Origin: Pedobacter glucosidilyticus
GTDB lineage: Bacteria > Bacteroidota > Bacteroidia > Sphingobacteriales > Sphingobacteriaceae
Assembly: GCF_002483235.1 (NCBI RefSeq)
Contig: NZ_DLHN01000022.1
Span: 134,713 to 198,712, forward strand
Reading direction: 5' to 3'
Length of the DNA: 64,000 nt
Shown here: in pieces, positions 54,501 to 62,004 of the stretch
Numbering within the stretch: the stretch's first letter is position 1
Layout: every line of letters starts with the position of its first letter
The notes under the pieces: model-generated
What the model was told of the DNA's origin: nothing
Databases searched by the model: none
What the model saw: the letters and a program-made list of their open reading frames with translations, nothing else
Program-made: the position numbers and the translations under genes

Positions 54501-55283
54501 TATTATTTAGAATTAACATCTTCTTATTTACCTTTTGGAAGTTTATATAACTCAAGTTTGCAATCTGTAATTCTGGATATTGACGACTCTGATAAGGAAA
54601 CGGGTATAAAACATCTTAATCCAGAAAGTAGGCAGAAAAATAATATCACTCGAAAAGTGGATATAAAACTTAATAATGCCGACCTACTCATTAAAGAAGA
54701 TAATTGTAAGGTTTCATCTAAAGCAGCGGCTGTAAGAGAAACTTATGCTGAATTAAGCGAAAAAGATAAATCTAAGAAAATGCTAGAAGCGTTAAGAAAT
54801 GCTAAACCTACATCAGAGTTAAGCTTACTAAAATTCAAAAATATTGAGAAAAACACCTTAAACAGAGATAGTGTATTTACATCAATAGAATACACAATTA
54901 AAGATGATATTAAAAGTATAGGTGGTATGCAAATAATTACACTTCCTTGGTCTAATCAAACATTAGCTTCTGATATTAATATTATAGGTGAACGTAAATT
55001 CCCGATAGACTTTACAAATATTTATAACTTAGATAACGAGTCAGAAGTTATTACACTAGAGCTACCTGTTGGTAAAACTATTATAGAAAATATACCATCA
55101 GTTTCCTATCAAAATGCTTATTTAAGCTATTCACTCACTTCAAAACTTGTAAATAATAAATTGATATTTGAGCGTAAATTTTCCGTTAACAAGGATATGA
55201 TAACAGCTGGTGAAGTAGAAAATTTCATGAATACTTACAAGAAGATTGTTTTAGCCGATAGTAAACAATTAGCGATTAAATAG
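51531..55283 (+). CDS. Large TPR and transglutaminase-like protein (DUF3857)
   Basis: 1250 residues with an N-terminal signal peptide. TPR-like helices run to about 640 (clearest: KINKSLGKKDEAIAAYKKVL). A DUF3857 beta domain follows (about 660-860), then a transglutaminase-like core: IGDCKDVSTLFVTMCKEAG (Cys about 937) and FNHCIAKI (His about 979). The expected catalytic Asp (usual WLDPT) is replaced by Glu in YYLELTSSY (about 994). A C-terminal DUF3858-like part ends it. Probably periplasmic; substrate unknown. Confidence 0.85.
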   Translation: MNKRFLLAVCLFLTASTSTTTLFAQDEIEKGWKAFLSNNTSEANTYFKKAIELPAFKSEALLGLAFASSYHKDDNLSFNYFNDFYKSHPNPEPYLSALWSSTILNKSGSKKNQSELEFYQSITQKSDVDGALIAMAYSSLGNHFRSIRMFKESDEMFTKIGSLTQWQVLGEFENISTSGFDKQYDALLHPEPDFIFKDKRGAKVKWFTPTHFRKDKWIDFTNYFSAGSAIVFGQTFVESPIDQEVQLRVGVSGSLKIWLNDLLIISEEEERNNDLDSYIREVKLNKGFNRILVQIGESYAGRSNFLVRLTDKKGKPLSTLNHTSNSQVYNKAVPYNIKEVKSKSNDFFTSNLNKGVSYQILQVLSFLREDKTYEARKSLEQLKRDYPTSTYVNILFTELFNRTDNRTGLESTQESIKANDPEHPVALTLAYEFYASKKDFVKMDEYLKKLEDFYGPNHQTFLAFKIGYHSLKNEIEKLVSLVEKSYQLYPNEYQFVELKFLVEKEIKKNNSNAFAVLKKYLKTANNYNASKLLANLYITTGVFDKGIEVLIEESLNNPISKDIYLDIVRQYYQVQNYTKAKEFESKVLDLSPYTDVYHLDIAKINKSLGKKDEAIAAYKKVLELNPNNYDAIKELREMQGKKPLFDYFEKVEISKILADSPKQSDYPDDECVILIDEVQTIIHASGGSEERYYMMAKILNSKGVENWKEYTVSANSRQRYLIEEAVVIKASGQKVPGEINDQDIVFTNLEVGDAIYVNYRVENYSQGQLANKFWDTYYFSHYYPYKKTKYSLLVAQDIPLQYKFSQKSIEPKRTKIDDYELLVFEDQDQEGLKYEDKMPSIEDVANILYLTTIPDWRFVSNWYYDMASAKARPNYEVKETVKNLLSNQKNLLNDYDKAKLIYDFITENITYSSVPFRQSGLVPQEPATVLNTLIGDCKDVSTLFVTMCKEAGLNANLVLVNTRDNGTKSLMLPSIDFNHCIAKIILNNKPYYLELTSSYLPFGSLYNSSLQSVILDIDDSDKETGIKHLNPESRQKNNITRKVDIKLNNADLLIKEDNCKVSSKAAAVRETYAELSEKDKSKKMLEALRNAKPTSELSLLKFKNIEKNTLNRDSVFTSIEYTIKDDIKSIGGMQIITLPWSNQTLASDINIIGERKFPIDFTNIYNLDNESEVITLELPVGKTIIENIPSVSYQNAYLSYSLTSKLVNNKLIFERKFSVNKDMITAGEVENFMNTYKKIVLADSKQLAIK

Positions 55284-55297
55284 TGGCAGATATTTTG

Positions 55298-55327
55298 TTC
55301 ATGATGCTGTAAAAATAGCATCATGAA
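55298..55327 (+). promoter_or_regulatory. Hairpin covering the start codon of the 62-residue gene
   Basis: TTCATGATGCT (55298-55308) pairs perfectly with AGCATCATGAA (55317-55327) around an 8-base loop. The ATG of the next gene (55323-55325) lies inside the 3' arm. No T run follows, so this is not a simple terminator. Confidence 0.6.
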
Positions 55328-55511
55328 TATTAAAAGAACTTTCGGAACTATATTAACCATTCTAGGAATTATTGGCTTAATTTATACAGCAGTAAATGTT
55401 ATACAGCAATCGGCAGATACCAGAAGCTTAATTGTAGTTGGTATATTAGGGGTTATATTTTTCTTTACAGGTATAAGCCTTGTAAGAACAACGGCTGATA
55501 CTTCTAAATAA
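55323..55511 (+). CDS. Small two-helix membrane protein, uncharacterised
   Basis: 62 residues: a short basic start (MNIKRTF), membrane helix at about 8-26, a polar turn (QQSADTRS), helix at about 36-53, and a polar tail. The two-helix hairpin with Gly-rich segments is common to small uncharacterised Bacteroidota membrane proteins. It lies 39 bases after the transglutaminase gene and its start codon is buried in a hairpin. Convergent with the EEP gene; the stops are adjacent. No function assigned. Confidence 0.7.
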   Translation: MNIKRTFGTILTILGIIGLIYTAVNVIQQSADTRSLIVVGILGVIFFFTGISLVRTTADTSK

Positions 55512-56564
55512 CTAAGATATAACTTCTTTACTCATTTTCTCTTTTGCCATTTCTTTTTCGGCAGCGTTAGCTTTTTCAGGCTCGTTCATTTGACTGCATT
55601 CGGGTTTAAGTGCTAAATCTATATACATAGGAAAATGATCTGAGCCAGCATAAGGCAAACGCTTTATTTGATTTACCAAAAATTCTTTAGAGCAGAAAAT
55701 ATGGTCTAATGGAAAGCGTAAAAGATGGCTTTTAGCATTAAAAGTATTAAAAAATCCCCTCCCTTTTCTTGGGTCTAAAAGCTCAGATACTTTACAAAAC
55801 AATTCTGTGGTATAACTCCAGGCTACATCATTTAAGTCTCCCATCACAATTACAGGCAATTTTTGCTCCTTAGCCCACTTCCCAATGATGAGTAATTCTT
55901 TATCCCTAGCGGTAGACCTCGGGTTTTCTTGTGGTACCGGCGGTTCTGGATGTACACAATACAACTGAATTTTCTTTCCGTCAGTTAAAACAACTTTTAC
56001 ACTTATAGATGGGATATCATTTTTAACAATAAAATGAACTTGAGCATCTTCTAATGGGAATTTAGAAAAGAAAATCATTCCATAAGTGTTTTCTAACGGA
56101 CTTAATATTTCGTAAGGATACGCTTTTTTGGTTTCGGCTTTCAGCTTAGCTGTCCACCTTTGGTTGGTTTCTACAAAGCATAAAACATCAGGGTTTAATT
56201 TATGTATCTGACGAGTAATGCTATAGTCAGTATTATCTTGTAAAACATTAAAAATAAGTATACTGATATGCGATTCTTTACGCTTCGGATTACTTTGTAT
56301 TTGCTTTCTACCGATTAAAGTAAAGGGGCATATTAAATAAAAAAGATACAGATTATTGATTGCAGATAAACCAATAAAAGTATAGTCAGAAAGTGTATCA
56401 TCATTAAATAAAATGATGAACACAAACAATAAGGACAAACTTATCAGCAGTTTTTGAAATCTAGGATATTCAAATACTCTAAATATCCAGTAGTCGTGTC
56501 TGATAAAAGGAATGAAAGAAAAAAGAATAAATAAATATCCTAATATCAGGTTAAGGGTTTTCAT
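55512..56564 (-). CDS. Membrane-anchored endonuclease/exonuclease/phosphatase family protein
   Basis: 350 residues. Three N-terminal membrane helices (about 3-22, 33-53, 60-80) precede an EEP domain (about 98-335): ISILIFNVLQDN, CFVETNQRW (metal Glu), VMGDLNDVAW and PLDHIFCS, and the terminal AGSDHFPMYIDL with catalytic Asp-His. The C-terminal tail is rich in Glu and Lys. Phosphodiester hydrolysis in the periplasm is likely; the substrate is unknown. Downstream of the NlpC/P60 gene on the same strand. Confidence 0.87.
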   Translation of the reverse strand: MKTLNLILGYLFILFSFIPFIRHDYWIFRVFEYPRFQKLLISLSLLFVFIILFNDDTLSDYTFIGLSAINNLYLFYLICPFTLIGRKQIQSNPKRKESHISILIFNVLQDNTDYSITRQIHKLNPDVLCFVETNQRWTAKLKAETKKAYPYEILSPLENTYGMIFFSKFPLEDAQVHFIVKNDIPSISVKVVLTDGKKIQLYCVHPEPPVPQENPRSTARDKELLIIGKWAKEQKLPVIVMGDLNDVAWSYTTELFCKVSELLDPRKGRGFFNTFNAKSHLLRFPLDHIFCSKEFLVNQIKRLPYAGSDHFPMYIDLALKPECSQMNEPEKANAAEKEMAKEKMSKEVIS

Positions 56565-56584
56565 GATTAAAAAAGTGTAGAAAC

Positions 56585-56611
56585 AAAAAATCCTGCTGTT
56601 TAGGCAGGATT
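56585..56611 (-). terminator. Intrinsic terminator of the NlpC/P60 gene
   Basis: On the minus strand AATCCTGC pairs with GCAGGATT around TAAACA-type loop and six T follow, 8 bases after the stop. Confidence 0.8.
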
Positions 56612-56618
56612 ATAATAT

Positions 56619-57182
56619 TTAGTTTTGCATTTTATCTTTTATTGATTCTAGTAATCTTCCGCCTTTATAAAAGTACCTTTGCCAATAAGGCTCGTTCAAA
56701 TTACTAATCATTACACCTTTGCTAGAAGATGCGTGGGCAAATTTATTATCACCAATATACACACCAACATGGCTAATAGATTTACTTTTAATTTTAAAGA
56801 ACACCAAATCACCCTCTTTTAACTCTACCTTACTCACCGGGTTTACCATACTAAAAATATTTCTTGAATTACTTCCAATAATGGTATTAAAAGTTTTCTC
56901 ATACAACTGGAAAGCAAAACCAGAGCAATCTACACCTTTCTTGGTATCTCCACCTAAACGGTAAGGCGTACCCAACCAATCATAAATAAATTGGTACATT
57001 TTAGTGTTCGAGGTAGCAGATATAGCTACACCCATTACTTGCGAGAAAAACTGACTTGCTAAGTTATCAGGATCTGAAATTTCTTGTTTGGAGGCGCTAT
57101 TTGAAGAGGTAGATTTAGAATTTTGGGCGTTACTATTTAGCGAAAAAGCGGCTAAAAGTATTAAAATCATGATTTTCTTCAT
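56619..57182 (-). CDS. NlpC/P60 (C40) family peptidoglycan hydrolase
   Basis: 187 residues. Signal peptide MKKIMILILLAAFSLNSNAQ, a Ser/Asn-rich linker, then the C40 domain: catalytic Cys in GVDCSGFAFQLYEKTF, His in SHVGVYIGDNKFAHAS, and the third polar residue after KGVMIS. It cuts peptide stems of peptidoglycan in the periplasm. It has its own promoter and terminator. Confidence 0.93.
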   Translation of the reverse strand: MKKIMILILLAAFSLNSNAQNSKSTSSNSASKQEISDPDNLASQFFSQVMGVAISATSNTKMYQFIYDWLGTPYRLGGDTKKGVDCSGFAFQLYEKTFNTIIGSNSRNIFSMVNPVSKVELKEGDLVFFKIKSKSISHVGVYIGDNKFAHASSSKGVMISNLNEPYWQRYFYKGGRLLESIKDKMQN

Positions 57183-57252
57183 TCAAATATATTTTTTTAG
57201 GGTTGAACGTTTGTCTCTAACGACCTTTACAAAATATTATTTTGCAGCGTGA

Positions 57253-57283
57253 CAAAAGTAAGCCTTATCTACTGCCTTTGCAA
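57253..57283 (-). promoter_or_regulatory. Promoter of the NlpC/P60 gene
   Basis: On the minus strand TTGC (57280-57283), 19 bases, TACTTTTG (57253-57260). It predicts a leader of about 67 bases. Confidence 0.55.
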
Positions 57284-57376
57284 CAATAATACTAAACTTT
57301 TAACAAATTTTAACAATAGATATGTAAAATAGTAAAAATTACCACCTTATAGGTTTTTTATTTGTTGATATATTAA

Positions 57377-57384
57377 TAGATTTG
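57377..57384 (+). promoter_or_regulatory. -7 element for pdhA
   Basis: TAGATTTG matches TAnnTTTG, 30 bases before the ATG. The upstream element is T-rich without a clean TTTG. Confidence 0.5.
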
Positions 57385-57414
57385 CTTTCCCATATTTAAT
57401 TAGATAAATAACGA

Positions 57415-58410
57415 ATGAGTTCAGTTGCGATAACCAAAGAAACATACCTTTATTGGTATGAATTAATGCTTCTACTAAGAAGGTTCGAAGAAAAAGCAGG
57501 GCAATTATACGGGCAGCAAAAGATAAGAGGTTTTTGCCACTTATACATTGGGCAAGAGGCTGTAATAGCCGGTACCATGTCTGCTACCAAAAAAGATGAT
57601 AGCTTAATAACCGCTTATAGAGATCATGCTCATCCAATTGCTAAAGGAATGTCTCCAAACGCAGCTATGGCAGAGATGTATGGTAAAGCAACCGGCTGTT
57701 CTAAAGGTAAAGGTGGTTCTATGCACTTCTTCGATAAAGAAAATAAATTCTATGGTGGTCATGGTATTGTTGGAGGTCAAATTCCATTAGGTGCCGGACT
57801 TGCGTTTGCAGAGAAATATTTGGGAACAGATAATGTAAATGTTTGCTATATGGGCGATGGTGCTGTACGTCAGGGCTCATTAAACGAAACATTTAACATG
57901 GCTATGTTATGGAAACTACCAGTGATATTTGTTGTTGAGAACAACGGTTATGCAATGGGGACTTCCGTAGCGAGAACATCTAACACTACAGACATCTATA
58001 AACTTGGGCTTGGATATGAAATGCCATGTGCTCCAGTAGATGGCATGGATCCTGTTGCAGTTCATAATGCTATGGACGAGGCCGTACAAAGAGCAAGAAG
58101 AGGCGAAGGACCAACTTTCTTAGAAATAAGAACATACAGATATAAAGGTCACTCGATGTCTGATCCTCAGAAATACAGAACCAAAGAAGAGGTAGAAGAA
58201 TATAAAGCTAAAGACCCTATTGAAGTGGTAAAGGCTAAAATTGAAAAAGAAAAATGGGCAGACCAGGCCTGGTTTGATGAAGTTGCCGCTAAAATTAAAA
58301 ATCAGATAGATGAAGCAGTAAAATTTGCTGAAGAATCTCCTTGGCCAGACCCATCAGAATTGTTTACTGATGTTTATGCACAGGAAAACTATCCATTTAT
58401 TAAAGACTAA
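57415..58410 (+). CDS. pdhA: Pyruvate dehydrogenase E1 component, alpha subunit
   Basis: 331 residues. Thiamine-dependent decarboxylation of pyruvate with the beta subunit. TPP motif from MGDGAVRQGSLNE to VVENNGYAMGT, with the phosphorylation-loop region RYKGHSMSDPQKYR. The usual GHGIVGGQIPLGAG block is present. The E1 beta gene is not adjacent; the E2 gene follows after 77 bases containing a hairpin. This split order is common in Bacteroidota. Confidence 0.96.
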   Translation: MSSVAITKETYLYWYELMLLLRRFEEKAGQLYGQQKIRGFCHLYIGQEAVIAGTMSATKKDDSLITAYRDHAHPIAKGMSPNAAMAEMYGKATGCSKGKGGSMHFFDKENKFYGGHGIVGGQIPLGAGLAFAEKYLGTDNVNVCYMGDGAVRQGSLNETFNMAMLWKLPVIFVVENNGYAMGTSVARTSNTTDIYKLGLGYEMPCAPVDGMDPVAVHNAMDEAVQRARRGEGPTFLEIRTYRYKGHSMSDPQKYRTKEEVEEYKAKDPIEVVKAKIEKEKWADQAWFDEVAAKIKNQIDEAVKFAEESPWPDPSELFTDVYAQENYPFIKD

Positions 58411-58418
58411 GATTTTAT

Positions 58419-58456
58419 AACCGGATGTAGGTGATTATCCTATATCCGGTTTCTAT
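58419..58456 (+). promoter_or_regulatory. Intercistronic hairpin between pdhA and the E2 gene
   Basis: AACCGGATGTAGG (58419-58431) pairs with CCTATATCCGGTT (58439-58451), 13 pairs with one G-T. The following T stretch is broken by CTA, so it may be a weak terminator or an mRNA-processing/stability element. Confidence 0.6.
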
Positions 58457-58487
58457 TTTAAATAACCGTATTAATACTTAAAATATA

Positions 58488-60095
58488 ATGGCTGAAGCAA
58501 TAAAAATGCCTAAAATGAGCGATACCATGACTGAAGGGGTATTAGCTAAATGGCATAAGAAAGTTGGTGATAAAATAAAAGCAGGTGATGTAGTTGCAGA
58601 AATTGAAACTGATAAAGCAACTATGGATTTTGAATCTTTCCAAGAAGGTACCCTTTTATATATTGGTGTTGAGGAAGGCAATGCCGTTCCGGTTGATGCT
58701 CTTATTGCAATCATTGGTGAAGCTGGTGAAGATTATAAATCAGTATTAGAAGGTTCTGGAACTGCAAAAGCCGAAGAACAAAAAGAAGAAGCCGCTGCTC
58801 CTGTAGCCACTGAAGAAGAAGATGTTGATGTTTCTGGTATACCAGCCGCTGTTATCCGTATGCCACTTTTAAGTGATACCATGACAGAGGGCGTTATCAA
58901 TAAATGGAATTTCAAAGTTGGAGACAAAATTAAAGCAGATGATTCTTTAGCTGATGTAGAGACTGATAAAGCCACCATGGAAGTAGTGGGTTATGAAGAA
59001 GGTACACTTTTATACATAGGTGTTGAGGAAGGTAAAGCTGCCCAAGTTAATGATATTATTGCTATTGTTGGTAAAGAAGGTACAGATATACAACCTTTAC
59101 TAAAAGCAGGTAAAGGCGGGGCTGCCAAAAAAGAAAAATCTGCTGAGCCGGCTCAAGCTGCTGCTGAGGCTACAACTTCTGCTCCTGTTAAAGAAGAAGC
59201 ATCATCATCAGATGATAGCAGAGTTAAAGCTTCTCCTCTAGCAAAAAAATTAGCTCAAGAAAAGGGTATTAGCTTATCAGAAATTAAAGGAAGCGCAGAA
59301 GGCGGACGTATCGTTAAAAAAGATGTAGAAGATTATAAACCAGCTGCAAAAGCAGAAGGTAGTTCTAAAGAGTCATCTGCACCACAAGTGGTTATCCCTA
59401 CTTTTGTTGGCGAAGAGAAATTTACTGAAAAACCAATGTCGCAAATGCGTAAAGTAATTGCGAAACGTTTAGGCGAATCTTTATTTACAGCACCACACTT
59501 CTACTTAACCATCAGTATTGATATGGACGGTGCTATGGCTGCTCGTACGCAAATCAATACCGTAGCGCCTGTAAAAGTATCTTTTAATGATATCGTTATC
59601 AAAGCGGTAGCGGTAGCGCTAAAACAACACCCTGCTGTAAATTCTTCTTTCAGAGGAGACAAAATCCGTTTTAACGAGCATACCAATATTGGTGTAGCTA
59701 TGGCTGTAGAAGATGGTTTATTAGTACCAGTAGTGCGTTTTGCTGATGGTAAAAGCTTATCTCAAATATCAGCAGAAGTTAAAGATTACGCACAAAAAGC
59801 AAAAGCCAAAAAATTACAGCCATCAGATTGGGAAGGTTCTACCTTCACCGTTTCTAACTTAGGTATGTTTGGTATAGATGAATTTACATCCATCATCAAC
59901 TCACCAGACGGAGCTATCTTATCTGTTGGGGCTATACAACAAGTTCCAGTAGTTAAAAATGGTGCAGTTGTTCCAGGAAACGTCATGAAGTTAACCTTAG
60001 GTTGCGACCATAGAGTGATTGATGGTGCTACCGGAGCTGCTTTCTTACAAACTTTAAAAGGTTTATTAGAAGCGCCTATTAGGTTATTGGCATAA
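58488..60095 (+). CDS. pdhC: Dihydrolipoamide acetyltransferase (E2) of pyruvate dehydrogenase
   Basis: 535 residues. Two lipoyl domains with lipoylated Lys43 and Lys161 (ETDKATM in both). Ala/Glu/Lys-rich linkers, the E3/E1-binding domain (SPLAKKLAQEKGISLSEIKG, about 250-290), and a catalytic domain ending HRVIDGATGAAFL with the active-site His and Asp. It moves acetyl groups from E1 to CoA. The gene symbol follows Bacteroidota usage. Confidence 0.95.
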   Translation: MAEAIKMPKMSDTMTEGVLAKWHKKVGDKIKAGDVVAEIETDKATMDFESFQEGTLLYIGVEEGNAVPVDALIAIIGEAGEDYKSVLEGSGTAKAEEQKEEAAAPVATEEEDVDVSGIPAAVIRMPLLSDTMTEGVINKWNFKVGDKIKADDSLADVETDKATMEVVGYEEGTLLYIGVEEGKAAQVNDIIAIVGKEGTDIQPLLKAGKGGAAKKEKSAEPAQAAAEATTSAPVKEEASSSDDSRVKASPLAKKLAQEKGISLSEIKGSAEGGRIVKKDVEDYKPAAKAEGSSKESSAPQVVIPTFVGEEKFTEKPMSQMRKVIAKRLGESLFTAPHFYLTISIDMDGAMAARTQINTVAPVKVSFNDIVIKAVAVALKQHPAVNSSFRGDKIRFNEHTNIGVAMAVEDGLLVPVVRFADGKSLSQISAEVKDYAQKAKAKKLQPSDWEGSTFTVSNLGMFGIDEFTSIINSPDGAILSVGAIQQVPVVKNGAVVPGNVMKLTLGCDHRVIDGATGAAFLQTLKGLLEAPIRLLA

Positions 60096-60113
60096 TATTT
60101 TTACAATCATCTT

Positions 60114-60158
60114 AAAGCCCTATTCAGTCTCAACTGGATAGGGCTTTCTTTTTATCTT
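60114..60158 (+). terminator. Intrinsic terminator after the E2 gene
   Basis: AAAGCCCTATTCAGT pairs with ACTGGATAGGGCTTT (one G-T) around CTCA, followed by T-rich sequence. Confidence 0.88.
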
Positions 60159-60205
60159 TACCATAATTTAACATATAACCTCTTTAAATTAAGTATCTTG
60201 TAGTT

Positions 60206-61252
60206 ATGAAATTGCGCACTTTGGTATTTTTAAATGCACTAGCTGTTGGTGTATCTATAGGTATTGTAAATTATTACTTTCAGCACAGTTGGTATTACTT
60301 TGCTATCAGTATGGGGATATCTACCTGTGTAAGTTACCTGGTATTTTATGTGCTCTTAGAAAAATACATTTACTCCAAGATTAAAATCATCTATAAACTT
60401 ATCCATAACTTAAAATTGGGGAAAGATCTCAAAGATGCCTTAGGCGAATATGTAAGTCCGGACCCCATTAATGATGTAGAACAAGAAGTAAAAGAGTGGG
60501 CAAGGGATAAGAAAACAGAAATAGATGATTTAAAAAAGCAGGAAAAATTTAGACGAGAATTTTTATCTAATATATCCCATGAGTTTAAAACCCCTTTATT
60601 TGCTATAGAGGGTTATGTTGATGCTTTACAGGATGGTGCTTTGGAAGACCCTGAATTGGCTAAGCAATTTTTGAATAAAGTATCCAAAAATGTAGAAAGA
60701 CTTAGTTTTTTAATCAAAGATTTAAATGAAATATCTAAACTGGAGAGTGGAGATATTCCAATCAATTATCAAAAATTTGATATTACTACCCTCATCAAGG
60801 AAGTGATGGAATCTTTAGAGCTAAAAGCACAGAAATATCATATTAGCCTGATTTTTAAAGAAAAATATCAACAGCCAACCTATGTAAACGCGGATAGAGA
60901 AAAGATTAGACAAGTATTGGTAAATCTCATCGATAATTCTTTTAAATATGGCAAAGAGTATGGAAGTACTTCTATTACCATATTTGAGATGCATGAGCAA
61001 ATACTCATAGAAATTACCGATGATGGTATTGGTATAGAAGAAAAATACCTGCCACGTTTATTTGAACGATTTTACAGAACAGATTCAAGTCGGTCAAGAC
61101 AAATTGGAGGTTCGGGTTTAGGTTTGGCAATTGTTAAACATATTGTTGAAGCGCACCATCAAACTATACATGTGAGAAGTACCACCGGTTTAGGTTCTAC
61201 TTTTGGCTTTACTTTAGAAAAAGGAAAAGATTCTTTACTTGTTTTTCCATAA
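60206..61252 (+). CDS. Membrane sensor histidine kinase
   Basis: 348 residues. Two N-terminal membrane helices (about 5-24 and 29-51) with almost no periplasmic loop, a charged linker, then HisKA with His125 (SNISHEFKTPLFAIEG), an N box NLIDNSFKYGKEYG, and G boxes TDDGIGIEEKYLPRLFERFYR and GSGLGLAIVKHI. PhoR-like in form. It lies upstream of the DUF47-Pit pair, so phosphate sensing is possible; there is no adjacent response regulator. Confidence 0.9.
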   Translation: MKLRTLVFLNALAVGVSIGIVNYYFQHSWYYFAISMGISTCVSYLVFYVLLEKYIYSKIKIIYKLIHNLKLGKDLKDALGEYVSPDPINDVEQEVKEWARDKKTEIDDLKKQEKFRREFLSNISHEFKTPLFAIEGYVDALQDGALEDPELAKQFLNKVSKNVERLSFLIKDLNEISKLESGDIPINYQKFDITTLIKEVMESLELKAQKYHISLIFKEKYQQPTYVNADREKIRQVLVNLIDNSFKYGKEYGSTSITIFEMHEQILIEITDDGIGIEEKYLPRLFERFYRTDSSRSRQIGGSGLGLAIVKHIVEAHHQTIHVRSTTGLGSTFGFTLEKGKDSLLVFP

Positions 61253-61305
61253 ATCTGGTGTTAAGGGGAAACCAAAAAATTAACAATTACTTAACATTGG
61301 GATGT

Positions 61306-61313
61306 TAGCTTTG
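61306..61313 (+). promoter_or_regulatory. -7 element for the DUF47-pit pair
   Basis: TAGCTTTG matches TAnnTTTG, 25 bases before the DUF47 gene, suggesting independent transcription from the kinase. Confidence 0.4.
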
Positions 61314-61337
61314 TAAACTAAAGCTACAATACAAGAA

Positions 61338-61976
61338 ATGAACAATATTTTTTCTTATTTCATTCCTAAAGACAGAAAGTTTTTCCCTCTTTTCGAAAAA
61401 GCAAGTGCAAACCTTATAGAAATGGCTAATCAACTGGAAGGCCTTGTAAACTCTCCAGAAGCATCCAGAGAGCCTTATTATAAAAGTATAGAAAATTTAG
61501 AGCATAAGGGTGATGAAATTACCCATCAAATTTATTTAGAGCTCAGCAAAACCTTTATTACCCCTTTTGATAGAGAAGATATCCATGCCTTAGCTTCTGC
61601 TTTAGACGATATTGCTGATTACATACACGGTTCTGCTAACAGAATGTTGCTGTACAACGTTACCGAAATGACAGAGCCTATCAAAAAGCTGGCTGATTTG
61701 GTAAAACAAGGTTGTATAGATGTTGAAAAGGCTGTTAAAGAGCTTAAGAATTTAAAAAATATTCGTGTTATTACTGATTCTTGCGTAAGAATCAACAGCA
61801 TAGAAAATCAAGCAGATTACGTTTTTGATAAAGCAGTAGGAGATCTTTTTGATTACGAAGATGATGCTAAAACCATCATTAAATACAAAGAGGTTTTATC
61901 AGCATTAGAAACCGCAACAGATATGTGCGAGGATGTAGCTAATGTACTAGAATCTATATTAGTTAAAAACGCATAA
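61338..61976 (+). CDS. DUF47 family PhoU-like protein
   Basis: 212 residues, all-helical. N-terminal YFIPKDRKFFPLFEKASANL, then HKGDEITHQIYLELSKTFITPFDREDIHALASALDDIADYI with the metal-binding EhxGDei and D-D-IADYI pattern of the family (quoted in pieces). Proteins of this type accompany Pit phosphate transporters and probably adjust their activity. It lies 28 bases before pit. Confidence 0.92.
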   Translation: MNNIFSYFIPKDRKFFPLFEKASANLIEMANQLEGLVNSPEASREPYYKSIENLEHKGDEITHQIYLELSKTFITPFDREDIHALASALDDIADYIHGSANRMLLYNVTEMTEPIKKLADLVKQGCIDVEKAVKELKNLKNIRVITDSCVRINSIENQADYVFDKAVGDLFDYEDDAKTIIKYKEVLSALETATDMCEDVANVLESILVKNA

Positions 61977-62004
61977 GTTTATTTATTCTTAAACAAATCC
62001 CTTA

